In this document: in pieces, positions 52,942 through 61,352 of the stretch
Layout of the letters: the number at the start of each line of letters is the position of its first letter
How positions within the stretch are numbered: position 1 is the first letter of the stretch
Assembly (NCBI GenBank): GCA_016743945.1
Contig: JADGFI010000003.1
Coordinates: 186,001-250,000, forward strand
Source: Desulfobacteraceae bacterium
Lineage (GTDB): Bacteria > Desulfobacterota > Desulfobacteria > Desulfobacterales > Desulfobacteraceae
Length of the DNA stretch: 64,000 nucleotides
Direction: 5' to 3'
Made by a program: the position numbers and the translations under genes
Notes under the pieces: generated by a model
Seen by the model: the letters and a program-made list of their open reading frames with translations, nothing else
What the model was told of the DNA's origin: nothing
Database searches by the model: none

Positions 52942-53667
52942 TTATTGATTTTTTTTTTTAGGGAATAGACAGGACCTGATCCACCCCCACAGCGTATTTC
53001 CATCCAGGGACTCTCGTTCAGCGGTATTCAAAAGATGGGTCATTTGTTCGGTGTCTGAATACCGATCCTTCCGGGTAATGATCTCCTTGTCCGGGTCCAA
53101 TTTTTTTATAACCCTGGCAGGATTTCCAACAGCAACCACATTGGCAGGGATATCAGAGGTAACCACAGCCCCGGCACCAATAATGCTGTTTCGTCCAATG
53201 GTAACACCCTTGCATACAATGGCTGAATCCCCAATCCAGACATTTTCCTCCAGCACCACCCGACTCACTTCTTTAGGGGGCAGAGACCTGTCATAGATAC
53301 CGTGCCAGTCGGAATCGGTGATATAGGCATGGCTGGCAAGCATGCACGAATCCGCAATGGAAATACTGTTGGCGGCAGAGATCCTTACCCCCGGGGAAAT
53401 CAATACATGGTCACCAATGGTGATGCCGTCAATCCCCGGGCGATCCGACCAGACCGTCAGCCGTGTTTTTTTATCGGAACATCCCAAAAGGGTAATATGG
53501 CTTCCAATGCGCACGGGTCCGCCAAACACCTCAATATGCCAGGGCTTGACAATAAAAGAATGGGAACCTAACCCGGCAAGCTGGGGAGCCAGATAATGGC
53601 GGACATAAAAATCTTGAAACCGATACCAGGCTTTTTTAATATAAAAAGGTCTATTGTCTTTTATCAC
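52942..53667 (-). CDS. Left-handed beta-helix acyltransferase (hexapeptide repeat)
   Basis: 241 residues. Hexapeptide repeats start about residue 49 (IEVFGGPVRIGSHI) and continue to NSIIGAGAVVTSDIPANVVAVGNPARVIKKL, the classic end of the maltose/galactoside acetyltransferase and sugar O-acyltransferase fold. A probable catalytic histidine is in DSDWHGIYDRS. It overlaps the toroid gene upstream by 4 bp, so the two act together, perhaps on a polysaccharide or lipid-linked sugar. Confidence 0.88.
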   Translation of the reverse strand: MIKDNRPFYIKKAWYRFQDFYVRHYLAPQLAGLGSHSFIVKPWHIEVFGGPVRIGSHITLLGCSDKKTRLTVWSDRPGIDGITIGDHVLISPGVRISAANSISIADSCMLASHAYITDSDWHGIYDRSLPPKEVSRVVLEENVWIGDSAIVCKGVTIGRNSIIGAGAVVTSDIPANVVAVGNPARVIKKLDPDKEIITRKDRYSDTEQMTHLLNTAERESLDGNTLWGWIRSCLFPKKKNQ

Positions 53668-54713
53668 TTGGGGAACCCCAGGTATTGATGGCCCTGCCAG
53701 GCGGAATGATCAAAGAGCCTTGCCGCCGGGGTCAAATGATACAGCGCATCCGCTGCCATGAGGGCAACTGCATTGGTCCAGGAAATTTTTTCCTCGGGCC
53801 AAACCACCATGTCGGGATAGGTATAGCCGCACCAGAATGTTTTGTCCGCATAAACCCGGTCCTGGATCCATGAAAAAACCAGTCGGGCTTTCTGGGTATT
53901 GCCCATGGCGTTCAGGGCAAGTACCAGCTCCGCTGTCTCTGCAATGGTCACCCAGGGCTGATCAGACACACATCTGGTCCCCTGACCTTCAATCATATAC
54001 TTATGCCAATACTTGTCAATACGGACCTGGGCTTTCTCTCCTTGAAGGGCTCCACTTAAAATGGGATAAAACCAGTACATGGAAAACCGAGATTTGCTGA
54101 CATTGTAGACATGGAGGTTTTCCTGGATAGAAGCGCCCAACCGCTCAAAGGCATGTTCCCAGTCTTTTTTTTCCCGGCCGAGCACAGCGGCAATGGAAAG
54201 AGCGCACTTAAGACTCATGAAAATGGAGCTGGCCCCTGCCAGCAGGGACATGGGATCGACCTTTCCCTCGGGACTTTTGGCCCAGTATATTTCTCCTGTG
54301 GCGGTTTGAAGACTTAAAGCAAAGGAGATCCCTCGTTCCAGGGCGGCCCAATATTGCTCAAGCAACAAGATATCACGGGTAATCAAATAGGAATGAAAAA
54401 GCCCCACCGCAATGTAACAGGCCATATGAGTTTCACAGGTTCTGTCTTCGGGTTCTCCGTCCACATAGGAAGAAAACCACGATCCATCCGGATTCTGATT
54501 TGCGTCCAGCCATTGAAAGGCCAATCTGGATTCCGGGTAACGTCCCCCGATATTCAGTCCCATTATGGATTCAACCAAATCCCAGGGATCGGTTTTCCCA
54601 TCAATATGCCAGGGGATGTCCCCGGAGCGTTTCTGAAGGTTTGCAATCATGCCTGCAACTGAGTCGATGTTCAGAACAGAAAACGGCCTTGCTTTTGCTG
54701 GTGTTTGGGACAT
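53664..54713 (-). CDS. Alpha/alpha-toroid protein (prenyltransferase/glycosidase-like fold)
   Basis: 349 residues, cytoplasmic. Repeated helix-pair elements hold the QNPDGSWFSSYVDG and TCETHMACYIAVGLF segments, then TNAVALMAADALYHL near the end. D-G-S-W repeats and regularly spaced helices are typical of alpha/alpha toroids such as squalene-cyclase-like, prenyltransferase-like or six-hairpin glycoside enzymes. No DXDD cyclase motif is seen. It overlaps the acyltransferase by 4 bp. A role in envelope glycan processing is a guess from that pairing. Confidence 0.6.
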   Translation of the reverse strand: MSQTPAKARPFSVLNIDSVAGMIANLQKRSGDIPWHIDGKTDPWDLVESIMGLNIGGRYPESRLAFQWLDANQNPDGSWFSSYVDGEPEDRTCETHMACYIAVGLFHSYLITRDILLLEQYWAALERGISFALSLQTATGEIYWAKSPEGKVDPMSLLAGASSIFMSLKCALSIAAVLGREKKDWEHAFERLGASIQENLHVYNVSKSRFSMYWFYPILSGALQGEKAQVRIDKYWHKYMIEGQGTRCVSDQPWVTIAETAELVLALNAMGNTQKARLVFSWIQDRVYADKTFWCGYTYPDMVVWPEEKISWTNAVALMAADALYHLTPAARLFDHSAWQGHQYLGFPK

Positions 54714-54806
54714 TGGCGTCTCTCCAGTTTAGTAATACCCTTTAAAGATTGAAGGGTACCGTATCAAATCTTAATTTTTAATTCAAGGAGCAAGAGGTTT
54801 TATTCA

Positions 54807-54824
54807 TGAATGATAATTCATTCA
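54807..54824. promoter_or_regulatory. FadR(TetR)-like operator, distal
   Basis: TGAATGA-TAAT-TCATTCA, a perfect 7-bp dyad. It is one base from the Bacillus FadR consensus TGAATGA-NTAN-TCATTCA, a TetR-type repressor site released by long-chain acyl-CoA. It lies 210 bases before fadN. Confidence 0.6.
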
Positions 54825-54946
54825 ATGTTTTTTTTGAATAAACAGAATTATCCCAAGATGTTTATATCCTGGGCTTTTCACCTAAATCTCTGAAATTGAA
54901 TGATATTTTATCCGGACTTCCCGGGAATTCCCTAAAATATTTTTCC

Positions 54947-54995
54947 TTGACAACCCCCTTGTTTTTCTGGTAATCAAAAATGAATACTCATTCAT
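54947..54995 (+). promoter_or_regulatory. fadN promoter with proximal operator
   Basis: TTGACA at 54947-54952, a weak -10 (GTAATC, 54971-54976, 18-bp spacer), followed at once by the dyad ATGAAT-ACTC-ATTCAT (54980-54995). Its right half carries the same TCATTCA as the distal site. The operator overlaps the expected transcription start. Confidence 0.55.
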
Positions 54996-55034
54996 AAGTG
55001 ATGTGATGCATACTCATAATAGTAGGAGGAAATC

Positions 55035-57443
55035 ATGGTAAGAAAAATCAGAAAGGCTGCAGTCATCGGGTCCGGAATCATGGGAGGTGGTATTGCTGCT
55101 CTTCTTGCCGGTGCCGGTGTAAATGTACTGCTCCTGGACATTGTCCCTTTTGACTTAAAAGATGAAGAAAAAGATGATGCCGCTGCCAGGAATAGACTTG
55201 TAAAAGCCGGTATGGATGCAGCACTGGCCTCAAGCCCCTCTTTATTTTTCAACAAAAAAGATGCGGCTCAGATTGCCATTGGCAACCTGGATGACGACAT
55301 TGAGAAATTGGCCCAATGTGACTGGATCATTGAGGTTGTGGTTGAAAACCTGGGAATCAAAAGAAACCTTTTTGAAAAGGTTGCAAAGGTAAAAAAAGCC
55401 GGTGCCATCGTTTCCACCAACACGTCTGGTATTCCCCTCAAAGATATCTGTGAGGGATTTTCCAAAGAGTTTAAAGAACATTTCATGGGCACCCATTTCT
55501 TTAACCCGGTCCGCTACATGCACCTGCTGGAATTGATTCCCGGGGCAGATACCCTTCCTGAAATCCTTAAATTTATCGCCGGTTTTGGTGAAAAAAATCT
55601 GGGCAAAGGAATTGTCTGGGCAAAGGATACCCCCAACTTTGTGGGCAATAGAATCGGTATCCAGGGTATTGGCGCCTGTATGAAATTCATGATGGAAGAT
55701 GATATGTCCATCCCTGAAGTAGATGCCCTTTTCGGCCCTGCCCTGGGGCGCCCCAAAACGGCCATATTCAAAACCACTGACCTGGTGGGCCTGGATACCA
55801 TGGCCCATGTGGCCAAGAACTCCTTTGAGCTGTGCCTGGATGACGAGCAGAGAGACTCCATGGATCTGCCGGATTTCATTAATAAAATGGTAGAAAAAAA
55901 CATGCTGGGTAACAAGACCCAGGGCGGTTTTTACAAAGCGGAACTGACACCTGAATGGAAAAAAATCCGCAAAGTCCTCAATATCAAAACCCTTGAATAT
56001 GAAGACCTTGTAAGACCCAGTTTTCCCTGTCTGGATGCGGCCAAAAAGAAAAGCAGCCTGACGGAAAAACTTGCCTGTGTTCTCAAGGGTGATGACCGTG
56101 GCGCCAAATTTGCCTGGCGCTGTGTGGTAAATGCCTTCCAGTATGCTGCCAACCGGGTGCCGGAAATCGCCGACACCATCGTTGAAATCGACAACTCCAT
56201 GAAATGGGGTTACAATTTTGAGATGGGTCCCTTTGAAGCATGGGACGCCTACGGCGTGGCCGAATCGGTTGAAAGAATGACCGCCGAAGGCCTGGATATC
56301 CCCGCCAATGTGCGAGCAATGCTGGATGCAGGCAACACCTGTTTTTACAAACTTGAAAACGGCGTCAAGTATTTTTATGACTTCGCAGCAAGTGATTACA
56401 AAGCGGTTCCCGTCTCCAAATCCATGGTCTCCATTGCGGCGGCAAAGGGCAACAACAAGACTGTTTTGTCGAATGCCTCGGCCAGTCTCGTGGATATTGG
56501 AGATGATGTTTTCTGCATCGAATTCCATACAAAAATGAATGCCTTGAATGCAGAGATCATCGATACCATTGGTGAAGCCCTTGCTTATGTGGACAAAAAC
56601 GGGGCAGGCCTTGTCATTGGAAATGAAGCCGGCGGCATGCCAGGCGCCTTTTCCGCCGGTGCGGATCTGTCCCAGGTTTCCAAGCTCTGCCATGACAAAA
56701 AATATGCGGAGATTGAAGCCTTCATCAAAAAAGGCCAGGATGGAATCCAGGCCACCAAGTATTCAGCCTTTCCTGTTGTGGCTGCCCCCTACGGTATGGT
56801 TCTGGGCGGTGGATGCGAAACCTGTCTGGGTGCCGACAGAATGGTGGCCCACTCAGAACTCTACATGGGACTTGTTGAAATCGGTGTGGGTCTCTTGCCT
56901 GCGGGCGGAGGCTGCATGAACCTGTGGAAAAAATATATCAATGCCCTTCCTGCCAAAACAGCCAAGGACATGGATCTGGCCAAACTTTTCATTCCCGCAT
57001 TCATGAAAGTTGCCATGGCGGCGGTTTCCATGTCAGCAGCCCAGGCCCAGGGCAATGGTTTCCTCGGACTGGCCGACCGGATCGTGTTTAACCGTGACAA
57101 CCTCATCGGTGAAGCCAAAAAAGAAGTCTTAAAAATGGTGGATGACGGATATGTTCCCCCGACCAAAAAACCTCTGATTGTTATGGGTAATGGCGGCCAA
57201 GGAATGGTAAATGCAGAAATTTACAATATGCTTAATGGAAAATTCATGAGCGAACACGATGCATTCCTTGCCAAACGAATTGCATTTGTTATGAGTGGAG
57301 GAGATGTAAAATCCGGCAGCGAAATAGATGAAGATGTCATCCTGAAACTTGAACGGGAAGCCTTTGTTGATTTCTGTAAAGAAGACTTGACCATTGCAAG
57401 GATCGACCACATGCTTAAAACCGGAAAACCGCTCAGAAACTAA
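55035..57443 (+). CDS. fadN: 3-hydroxyacyl-CoA dehydrogenase / enoyl-CoA hydratase (FadN type)
   Basis: 802 residues. NAD-binding at the very N-terminus (AAVIGSGIMGGGIAALLAGAGV), HFFNPVRYMHLLELIPG with the catalytic histidine region, two 3HCDH C-terminal domains, and a C-terminal crotonase domain (NEAGGMPGAFSAGADL, GGGCETCLGADRMVAHSELYMGLVEIGVGLLPAGGG with both acidic residues). The order dehydrogenase-then-hydratase is FadN, the reverse of FadB. It carries out two steps of beta-oxidation, or of butyrate-type synthesis in reverse. AGGAGG precedes the ATG. It forms an operon with fadA (14 bp gap) under FadR-like operators. Confidence 0.95.
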   Translation: MVRKIRKAAVIGSGIMGGGIAALLAGAGVNVLLLDIVPFDLKDEEKDDAAARNRLVKAGMDAALASSPSLFFNKKDAAQIAIGNLDDDIEKLAQCDWIIEVVVENLGIKRNLFEKVAKVKKAGAIVSTNTSGIPLKDICEGFSKEFKEHFMGTHFFNPVRYMHLLELIPGADTLPEILKFIAGFGEKNLGKGIVWAKDTPNFVGNRIGIQGIGACMKFMMEDDMSIPEVDALFGPALGRPKTAIFKTTDLVGLDTMAHVAKNSFELCLDDEQRDSMDLPDFINKMVEKNMLGNKTQGGFYKAELTPEWKKIRKVLNIKTLEYEDLVRPSFPCLDAAKKKSSLTEKLACVLKGDDRGAKFAWRCVVNAFQYAANRVPEIADTIVEIDNSMKWGYNFEMGPFEAWDAYGVAESVERMTAEGLDIPANVRAMLDAGNTCFYKLENGVKYFYDFAASDYKAVPVSKSMVSIAAAKGNNKTVLSNASASLVDIGDDVFCIEFHTKMNALNAEIIDTIGEALAYVDKNGAGLVIGNEAGGMPGAFSAGADLSQVSKLCHDKKYAEIEAFIKKGQDGIQATKYSAFPVVAAPYGMVLGGGCETCLGADRMVAHSELYMGLVEIGVGLLPAGGGCMNLWKKYINALPAKTAKDMDLAKLFIPAFMKVAMAAVSMSAAQAQGNGFLGLADRIVFNRDNLIGEAKKEVLKMVDDGYVPPTKKPLIVMGNGGQGMVNAEIYNMLNGKFMSEHDAFLAKRIAFVMSGGDVKSGSEIDEDVILKLEREAFVDFCKEDLTIARIDHMLKTGKPLRN

Positions 57444-57457
57444 AGGAGGACGCAACA

Positions 57458-58636
57458 ATGAGAGATGCATATATCGTACAATCGGTCCGAACACCGGGCT
57501 GTAAACAAAAAAGAGGTCTGTTCAACCAGACCCGGCCCGAAGAGCTTGCTTCATTTATCATGAAGGAAGCTGTTGAAAGAACCCCGAATTTATCATTTGA
57601 AGATGTGGAAGATGTCATGCTGGGCTGTGCCTTTCCCGAAGCAGAGCAGGGACTGAACCTGGGCCGGGTTGCCGCTCAAATGGCAGGTTTTTCCTACAAG
57701 GTTTCCGGGGCTGTTGTCAACCGCTTCTGTGCCTCGGGCCTTGAAGCCATCGCCCTGGCATCTGCCCGGGTACAGATGGGCTGGTCAGAAATCACCATGG
57801 GTGCCGGCTGCGAATCCATGACCTTTGTCCCCATGGGGGGCAATGTTCCCCGTCCCCATCCCGAATATTCCAAAACCAATCCTGAAAACTATATTTCCAT
57901 GGGTATTACCGCAGAAAATGTGGCCAACCGGTACAATGTCTCCCGGGAAGACCAGGACGCATTTGCTGCTAAATCCCAGGCCAAAGCAGTTGCTGCCAGG
58001 GATAATGGCAAGTTTACAGAAATTGTTCCCACCCCTGCCTTCAAATTTGTAAAACAGGCAGACGGCACCTATAAAAAAGAATCTTTTCTGGTGGAACACG
58101 ATGACGGTATCCGCGCATCCACCCCTGAAGGCCTTGCCAAGCTTCGGACCGTCTTCTCGGCGGTAGGGTCTGTGACGGCTGCCAACTCCTCCCAGACAAC
58201 CGATGGTGCTGCTGCCACCATCATCGCATCCAAGGAAAAATGCGATGAACTGGGACTTACCCCCATCGGAAGATTGGTTTCCTACGCAACCGTGGGCTGT
58301 AAATCAGATGAAATGGGAGTTGGACCCCGGTATGCCATCCCCAAGGTGCTTGAGCAGGCCGGAATGACCATTGATGACATCGATATCTATGAAATCAATG
58401 AAGCCTTTGCGTCCCAGGCCATCTACTGCATCCGGGAACTGGATCTTGAAAAATATATGGAAAAAATCAACATCCACGGCGGCGCCATTGCCCTGGGGCA
58501 CCCATTGGGATGTACCGGTGCAAAACTGACCGCCACCTGCCTTGCCAACCTCAAAGAGGTAAAGGGAAAATATGGAATCGTTTCCATGTGTATCGGCGGC
58601 GGGATGGGTGCGGCTGCTATTTTTGAAAGATTTTAG
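57458..58636 (+). CDS. fadA: Acetyl-CoA C-acyltransferase (thiolase)
   Basis: 392 residues. Active-site cysteine in VNRFCASGLEA near residue 90, GGAIALGHPLGCTGAK with the histidine and the second cysteine in SMCIGGGMG at the C-terminus, as in all thiolases. It cleaves 3-ketoacyl-CoA in beta-oxidation. AAGGAGG lies before the ATG. No acyl-CoA dehydrogenase or CoA ligase is nearby. A strong terminator follows. Confidence 0.96.
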   Translation: MRDAYIVQSVRTPGCKQKRGLFNQTRPEELASFIMKEAVERTPNLSFEDVEDVMLGCAFPEAEQGLNLGRVAAQMAGFSYKVSGAVVNRFCASGLEAIALASARVQMGWSEITMGAGCESMTFVPMGGNVPRPHPEYSKTNPENYISMGITAENVANRYNVSREDQDAFAAKSQAKAVAARDNGKFTEIVPTPAFKFVKQADGTYKKESFLVEHDDGIRASTPEGLAKLRTVFSAVGSVTAANSSQTTDGAAATIIASKEKCDELGLTPIGRLVSYATVGCKSDEMGVGPRYAIPKVLEQAGMTIDDIDIYEINEAFASQAIYCIRELDLEKYMEKINIHGGAIALGHPLGCTGAKLTATCLANLKEVKGKYGIVSMCIGGGMGAAAIFERF

Positions 58637-58680
58637 TTTGATTTAGTCCTGTTTTTTGTTTAAAATTGTTCGTTTAGAAA

Positions 58681-58723
58681 AAGCTGTTCTCCTTTACGAT
58701 AAAGGAGAACAGCTTTTTTTTTT
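58681..58723 (+). terminator. Terminator of the fadN-fadA operon
   Basis: A 16-bp perfect stem (58681-58696 against 58700-58715), loop of 3 nt, then a run of T. It begins about 45 bases after the fadA stop. Confidence 0.95.
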
Positions 58724-58974
58724 ATTCAAGCCAAGTGCTCCTTGATCATTCACCCCTGGTAACCATATAGAAATGAAGAGATAACTGAAGTATGCCACAA
58801 AATAGAGAGGCCTTCTCGAATCCGTAAGTCCGTGGACAGAGAAGGCCATACCGAAACCCACTTTTTCAAAGGGGTGGCGGTAACGGTAACGATAACGTTA
58901 CCTCTTCACCGAACACCTAACGCCAAATTAACCCCAGACCGCTATCTTTAACACCATGCTGACGATATAAACCC
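58724..58974. other. Intergenic region with several short repeats before the selenoprotein gene
   Basis: A 9-bp hairpin GGCCTTCTC/GAGAAGGCC (58809-58847, 21-nt loop) and a cluster of hexamers GGTAAC-GGTAAC-GATAAC followed by inverted GTTACC (58879-58902). The hexamer cluster contains a 7-bp dyad GGTAACG-ATAA-CGTTACC if the middle repeat is shared. No gene is seen. Confidence 0.6.
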
Positions 58975-58994
58975 TGGCACATTTTTTGTATAAT
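58975..58994 (+). promoter_or_regulatory. Candidate sigma-54 promoter (overlapping a TATAAT box)
   Basis: TGGCAC at 58975-58980 and TTGTA at 58986-58990 match the -24/-12 consensus TGGCAC-N5-TTGCA apart from one base. TATAAT at 58989-58994 overlaps the -12 element, so a sigma-70 reading is also possible, although no clear -35 box was found 17 bp upstream. Confidence 0.4.
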
Positions 58995-59057
58995 ATTTCC
59001 ATGGTCGTCAAAACGACTTCCCTAATTCAAACCGCTTGAAAAACAAAGGAGAAATAG

Positions 59058-60404
59058 ATGAACAAGGGAGATACGCTTGTTGTTGTTGGTTGCAGTGGTG
59101 CGGGTGGACCGGCCGCACTAATGGCAAAAAAACTCATGCCCGAAGTTGAAGTGATCGTCATCAGAAAAGAACCTCATTTCATAGTACGCTGAGCCCTTCC
59201 CCATGTCGTGGCCGGTCTGGCTGCCAGTGAATCAATTATCATACCGGATTCCAAGCTTGAAGGAGCAGGAATCAAAATTATTGTGGGTAATGTAACCCGG
59301 ATTGCCCCCCAGGCAAAACAGGTAACACTGGAAAATGGCGAATCCATTGCCTATTCAAAATTATTCCTTGCCACAGGGTCCAGTTCATTCATGCCCCCCA
59401 TACCGGGCAATGATCTGGAAGGGGTTCTGACCCTCAGGGGCGCCCAGGATGCAGATAAAATCAAAGCATTTCTCTCCGAGAAAAAACCGCGAAAACTCGT
59501 CTTTGTGGGTGCCGGGTTTATAACAATGGAAATTGCATCATTGCTGGCCCAGGCCGATAATCAGATTGAAATATCCATTGTCGAACTTTTGGACAGGCCC
59601 CTGCCTGTCATGCTTGATAAAGATATGGCAGACTCTGTGAGCGAATATATCACCCAAAAGAATATACACCTTATGACCGGACGCAAACTTGAAAGAATAA
59701 TGGGGTCCAAGGGCCGGGTGAAAGCTGTGGAGCTGGATTCCAGAGAGACCCTTGAGGCGGATCTCGTGTTTATCAATGTCGGGGTAAGACCGAACATTGA
59801 CCTGGCCCGGGCCGCGGGTCTTGAAATGGGAGATTTCGGTATAAAGGTCAACCCCTTCCAGGAAACCTCAGACCCTGATATCCTGGCAGGGGGGGACTGC
59901 GTTGAAAAAATCAATCTTGTAACGGGGTACCCCGACACCGGATACCTGAGAGGCCCGGCTGTCATGCAGGGTAGACTGGCCGCCAAACGACTGGCAGGAT
60001 ACAATATCCCCTTTCCAGGAGTCCTCAATGCAGGGGGCTGCCAGCTCTTTGATCTTGCTGTGACCGCAACAGGCCTCACGGAAGAGGCGGCAAAGGCAAA
60101 CGACTATGACACCGTCTGTGCCATTGTTGAATCCAGGACAAAACACGGGATGATTCCCGGTGTAAAACCCTGGAAGATCAAACTTGTGTTTGACCGGCCG
60201 ACAAAGAGGCTCCTCGGCGGTCAGATTATCAGCCACGGGATAGGACCTGCTCGGGAAATAGATGCCGTCAGTGCATTTATCATGGGCAAAAAAACCATTG
60301 AGGATCTTGTGGTTTTCACCTCTGCCTGTAATCCGGATATTTCATCGGAACCAAGCATGGAACCCATTACCATCGCTGCGGAACAGGCATTGCAAAAATT
60401 ATAA
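59058..60404 (+). CDS. CoA-disulfide-reductase-like flavoprotein with selenocysteine (in-frame UGA)
   Basis: 448 residues if the UGA at 59190-59192 is selenocysteine (residue 45). The ATG at 59058 follows AAAGGAG by 7 bases. The N-terminal FAD loop reads VVVGCSGAGGPAALMAK, then HFIVR-U-ALPHVVAG: in CoA-disulfide reductases, NADH peroxidase and NADH oxidases this place is the single redox cysteine (as in NCALPYVIG). The rest continues unbroken: LATGSSSFMPPIPG, FVGAGFITMEIASLL for NAD(P)H, GGDCVEKIN for FAD, and a C-terminal dimerisation domain. It would reduce a disulfide, persulfide or peroxide. An ORF call from GTG 59208 would lose the FAD loop and active site. A SECIS candidate follows the UGA. 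Confidence 0.87.
59209..59226 (+). promoter_or_regulatory. Candidate bacterial SECIS element of the disulfide-reductase-like gene
   Basis: Stem UGGC (59209-59212) and GCCA (59223-59226) enclose a 10-nt loop beginning 20 nt after the UGA, with G second. The loop holds GGUCU (59214-59218), the same pentamer as in the apical loop of the E. coli fdhF SECIS. The stem is short, so the exact fold is uncertain. Confidence 0.55.
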
Positions 60405-60410
60405 ACCATA

Positions 60411-60444
60411 AGCGGGCATGTTTTTAACAAAAAACATGCCCGCT
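60411..60444 (+). terminator. 15-bp hairpin after the selenoprotein gene
   Basis: AGCGGGCATGTTTTT (60411-60425) and its exact complement (60430-60444), 4-nt loop, 6 bases past the stop. It lacks a downstream T run, so it may act as a 3' end stabiliser more than a classical terminator. Confidence 0.65.
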
Positions 60445-60595
60445 AACAATAACAATAGTACGCTTTTTCCAGCCTTGGACCAAAAATCCCAGGGCAACTT
60501 GCCTTACCCATGGACATATGGTAAAAACCTTTGATTTTATATGTTAAAAATCAAACACTCATACCATTCATATGGTTACAAAATAGCAGGAGGGC

Positions 60596-61336
60596 ATGAT
60601 GTCCTGGGAATATAGTTATGCCGCACTGGTGATTTTGGGTGCCGGCGTCATCAGAGGATACTCCGGATTCGGCTTTGCCATGATTTCGGCCATTTCCCTT
60701 TCATTCATCTTTCCCCCCTCCCAGGTCACACCGGTTATTTTATGCCTGGATATCGCTGCCAGTTCCTGGCTGTTTTACAAAGTCAGACGAGAAATTGACT
60801 GGAAGGGGCTTAAATTAATTATGTCGGGCGCTTTCCTGACCCTGCCCCTGGGGACCCTGGCCCTGGTGGTGATACCCGTCAATGCCATGCGCATCTTTAT
60901 TTCCCTGGTGATCATCTGCCTTTGCATTGGCCTGCTGGGGAAAAAAAAACAGATAAAATCAACCCATCCGGTTACCACGGTTGGGGTGGGCATGTTATCT
61001 GGATTTTTATCTGGGGTGGCTGCCATCGGCGGACCGCCGTTGATCCTGTTTTATTTTTCTTCGGACAGGTCGGTCTGTGTATCCAGAGCTTCCATGATCG
61101 CTTTTTTTCTAATAGTGGATGGCCTGGCCATTGTTTCAAGTCTTTGCTACGGCCTGATTGACCGCCAGACACTCAGTCTGTCCCTGGGACTTTTTATCCC
61201 CCTGGGCATGGGCATATGGATGGGCAATTTTCTCTTTGGAAAATTTTCAAATGACGCCGCCTTCAGAAAGCAGGTAATTTTTCTTCTCATGGCAATTGCC
61301 CTTGTCTCCCTGGTAAAATTTTCCATTGCCCCCTGA
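60596..61336 (+). CDS. TauE/SafE family anion exporter
   Basis: 246 residues with about seven or eight membrane helices. GAGVIRGYSGFGFAMI in the first third and GMLSGFLSGVAAIGGPPLILFYFS in the middle are the duplicated family motifs of TauE/SafE, which move sulfite, sulfoacetate or related anions. AGGAGGGC precedes ATGATG. It follows the selenoprotein gene with a hairpin between them. The 3' end is 17 bases before the convergent uvrA stop. In a sulfur-metabolising cell sulfite or sulfonate export is a fair guess. Confidence 0.88.
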   Translation: MMSWEYSYAALVILGAGVIRGYSGFGFAMISAISLSFIFPPSQVTPVILCLDIAASSWLFYKVRREIDWKGLKLIMSGAFLTLPLGTLALVVIPVNAMRIFISLVIICLCIGLLGKKKQIKSTHPVTTVGVGMLSGFLSGVAAIGGPPLILFYFSSDRSVCVSRASMIAFFLIVDGLAIVSSLCYGLIDRQTLSLSLGLFIPLGMGIWMGNFLFGKFSNDAAFRKQVIFLLMAIALVSLVKFSIAP

Positions 61337-61352
61337 GTCCTTGGAAACGCCT

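Larger units (their letters stand above)
54714..55034. other. fad promoter region with two FadR-like dyads
   Basis: The 321-bp interval between the divergent toroid gene and fadN holds two dyads listed separately (54807-54824 and 54980-54995) and a TTGACA promoter. I see no gene in it. Confidence 0.6.

Noticed and set aside
58879-58902. Short repeats as a CRISPR array
   Set aside because: The repeats are 6 bp with no spacers and no cas genes.
59208-60404. Disulfide-reductase-like gene starting at GTG 59208
   Set aside because: This start would drop the FAD loop and active-site residue, and the sequence upstream of the UGA continues the same protein family.
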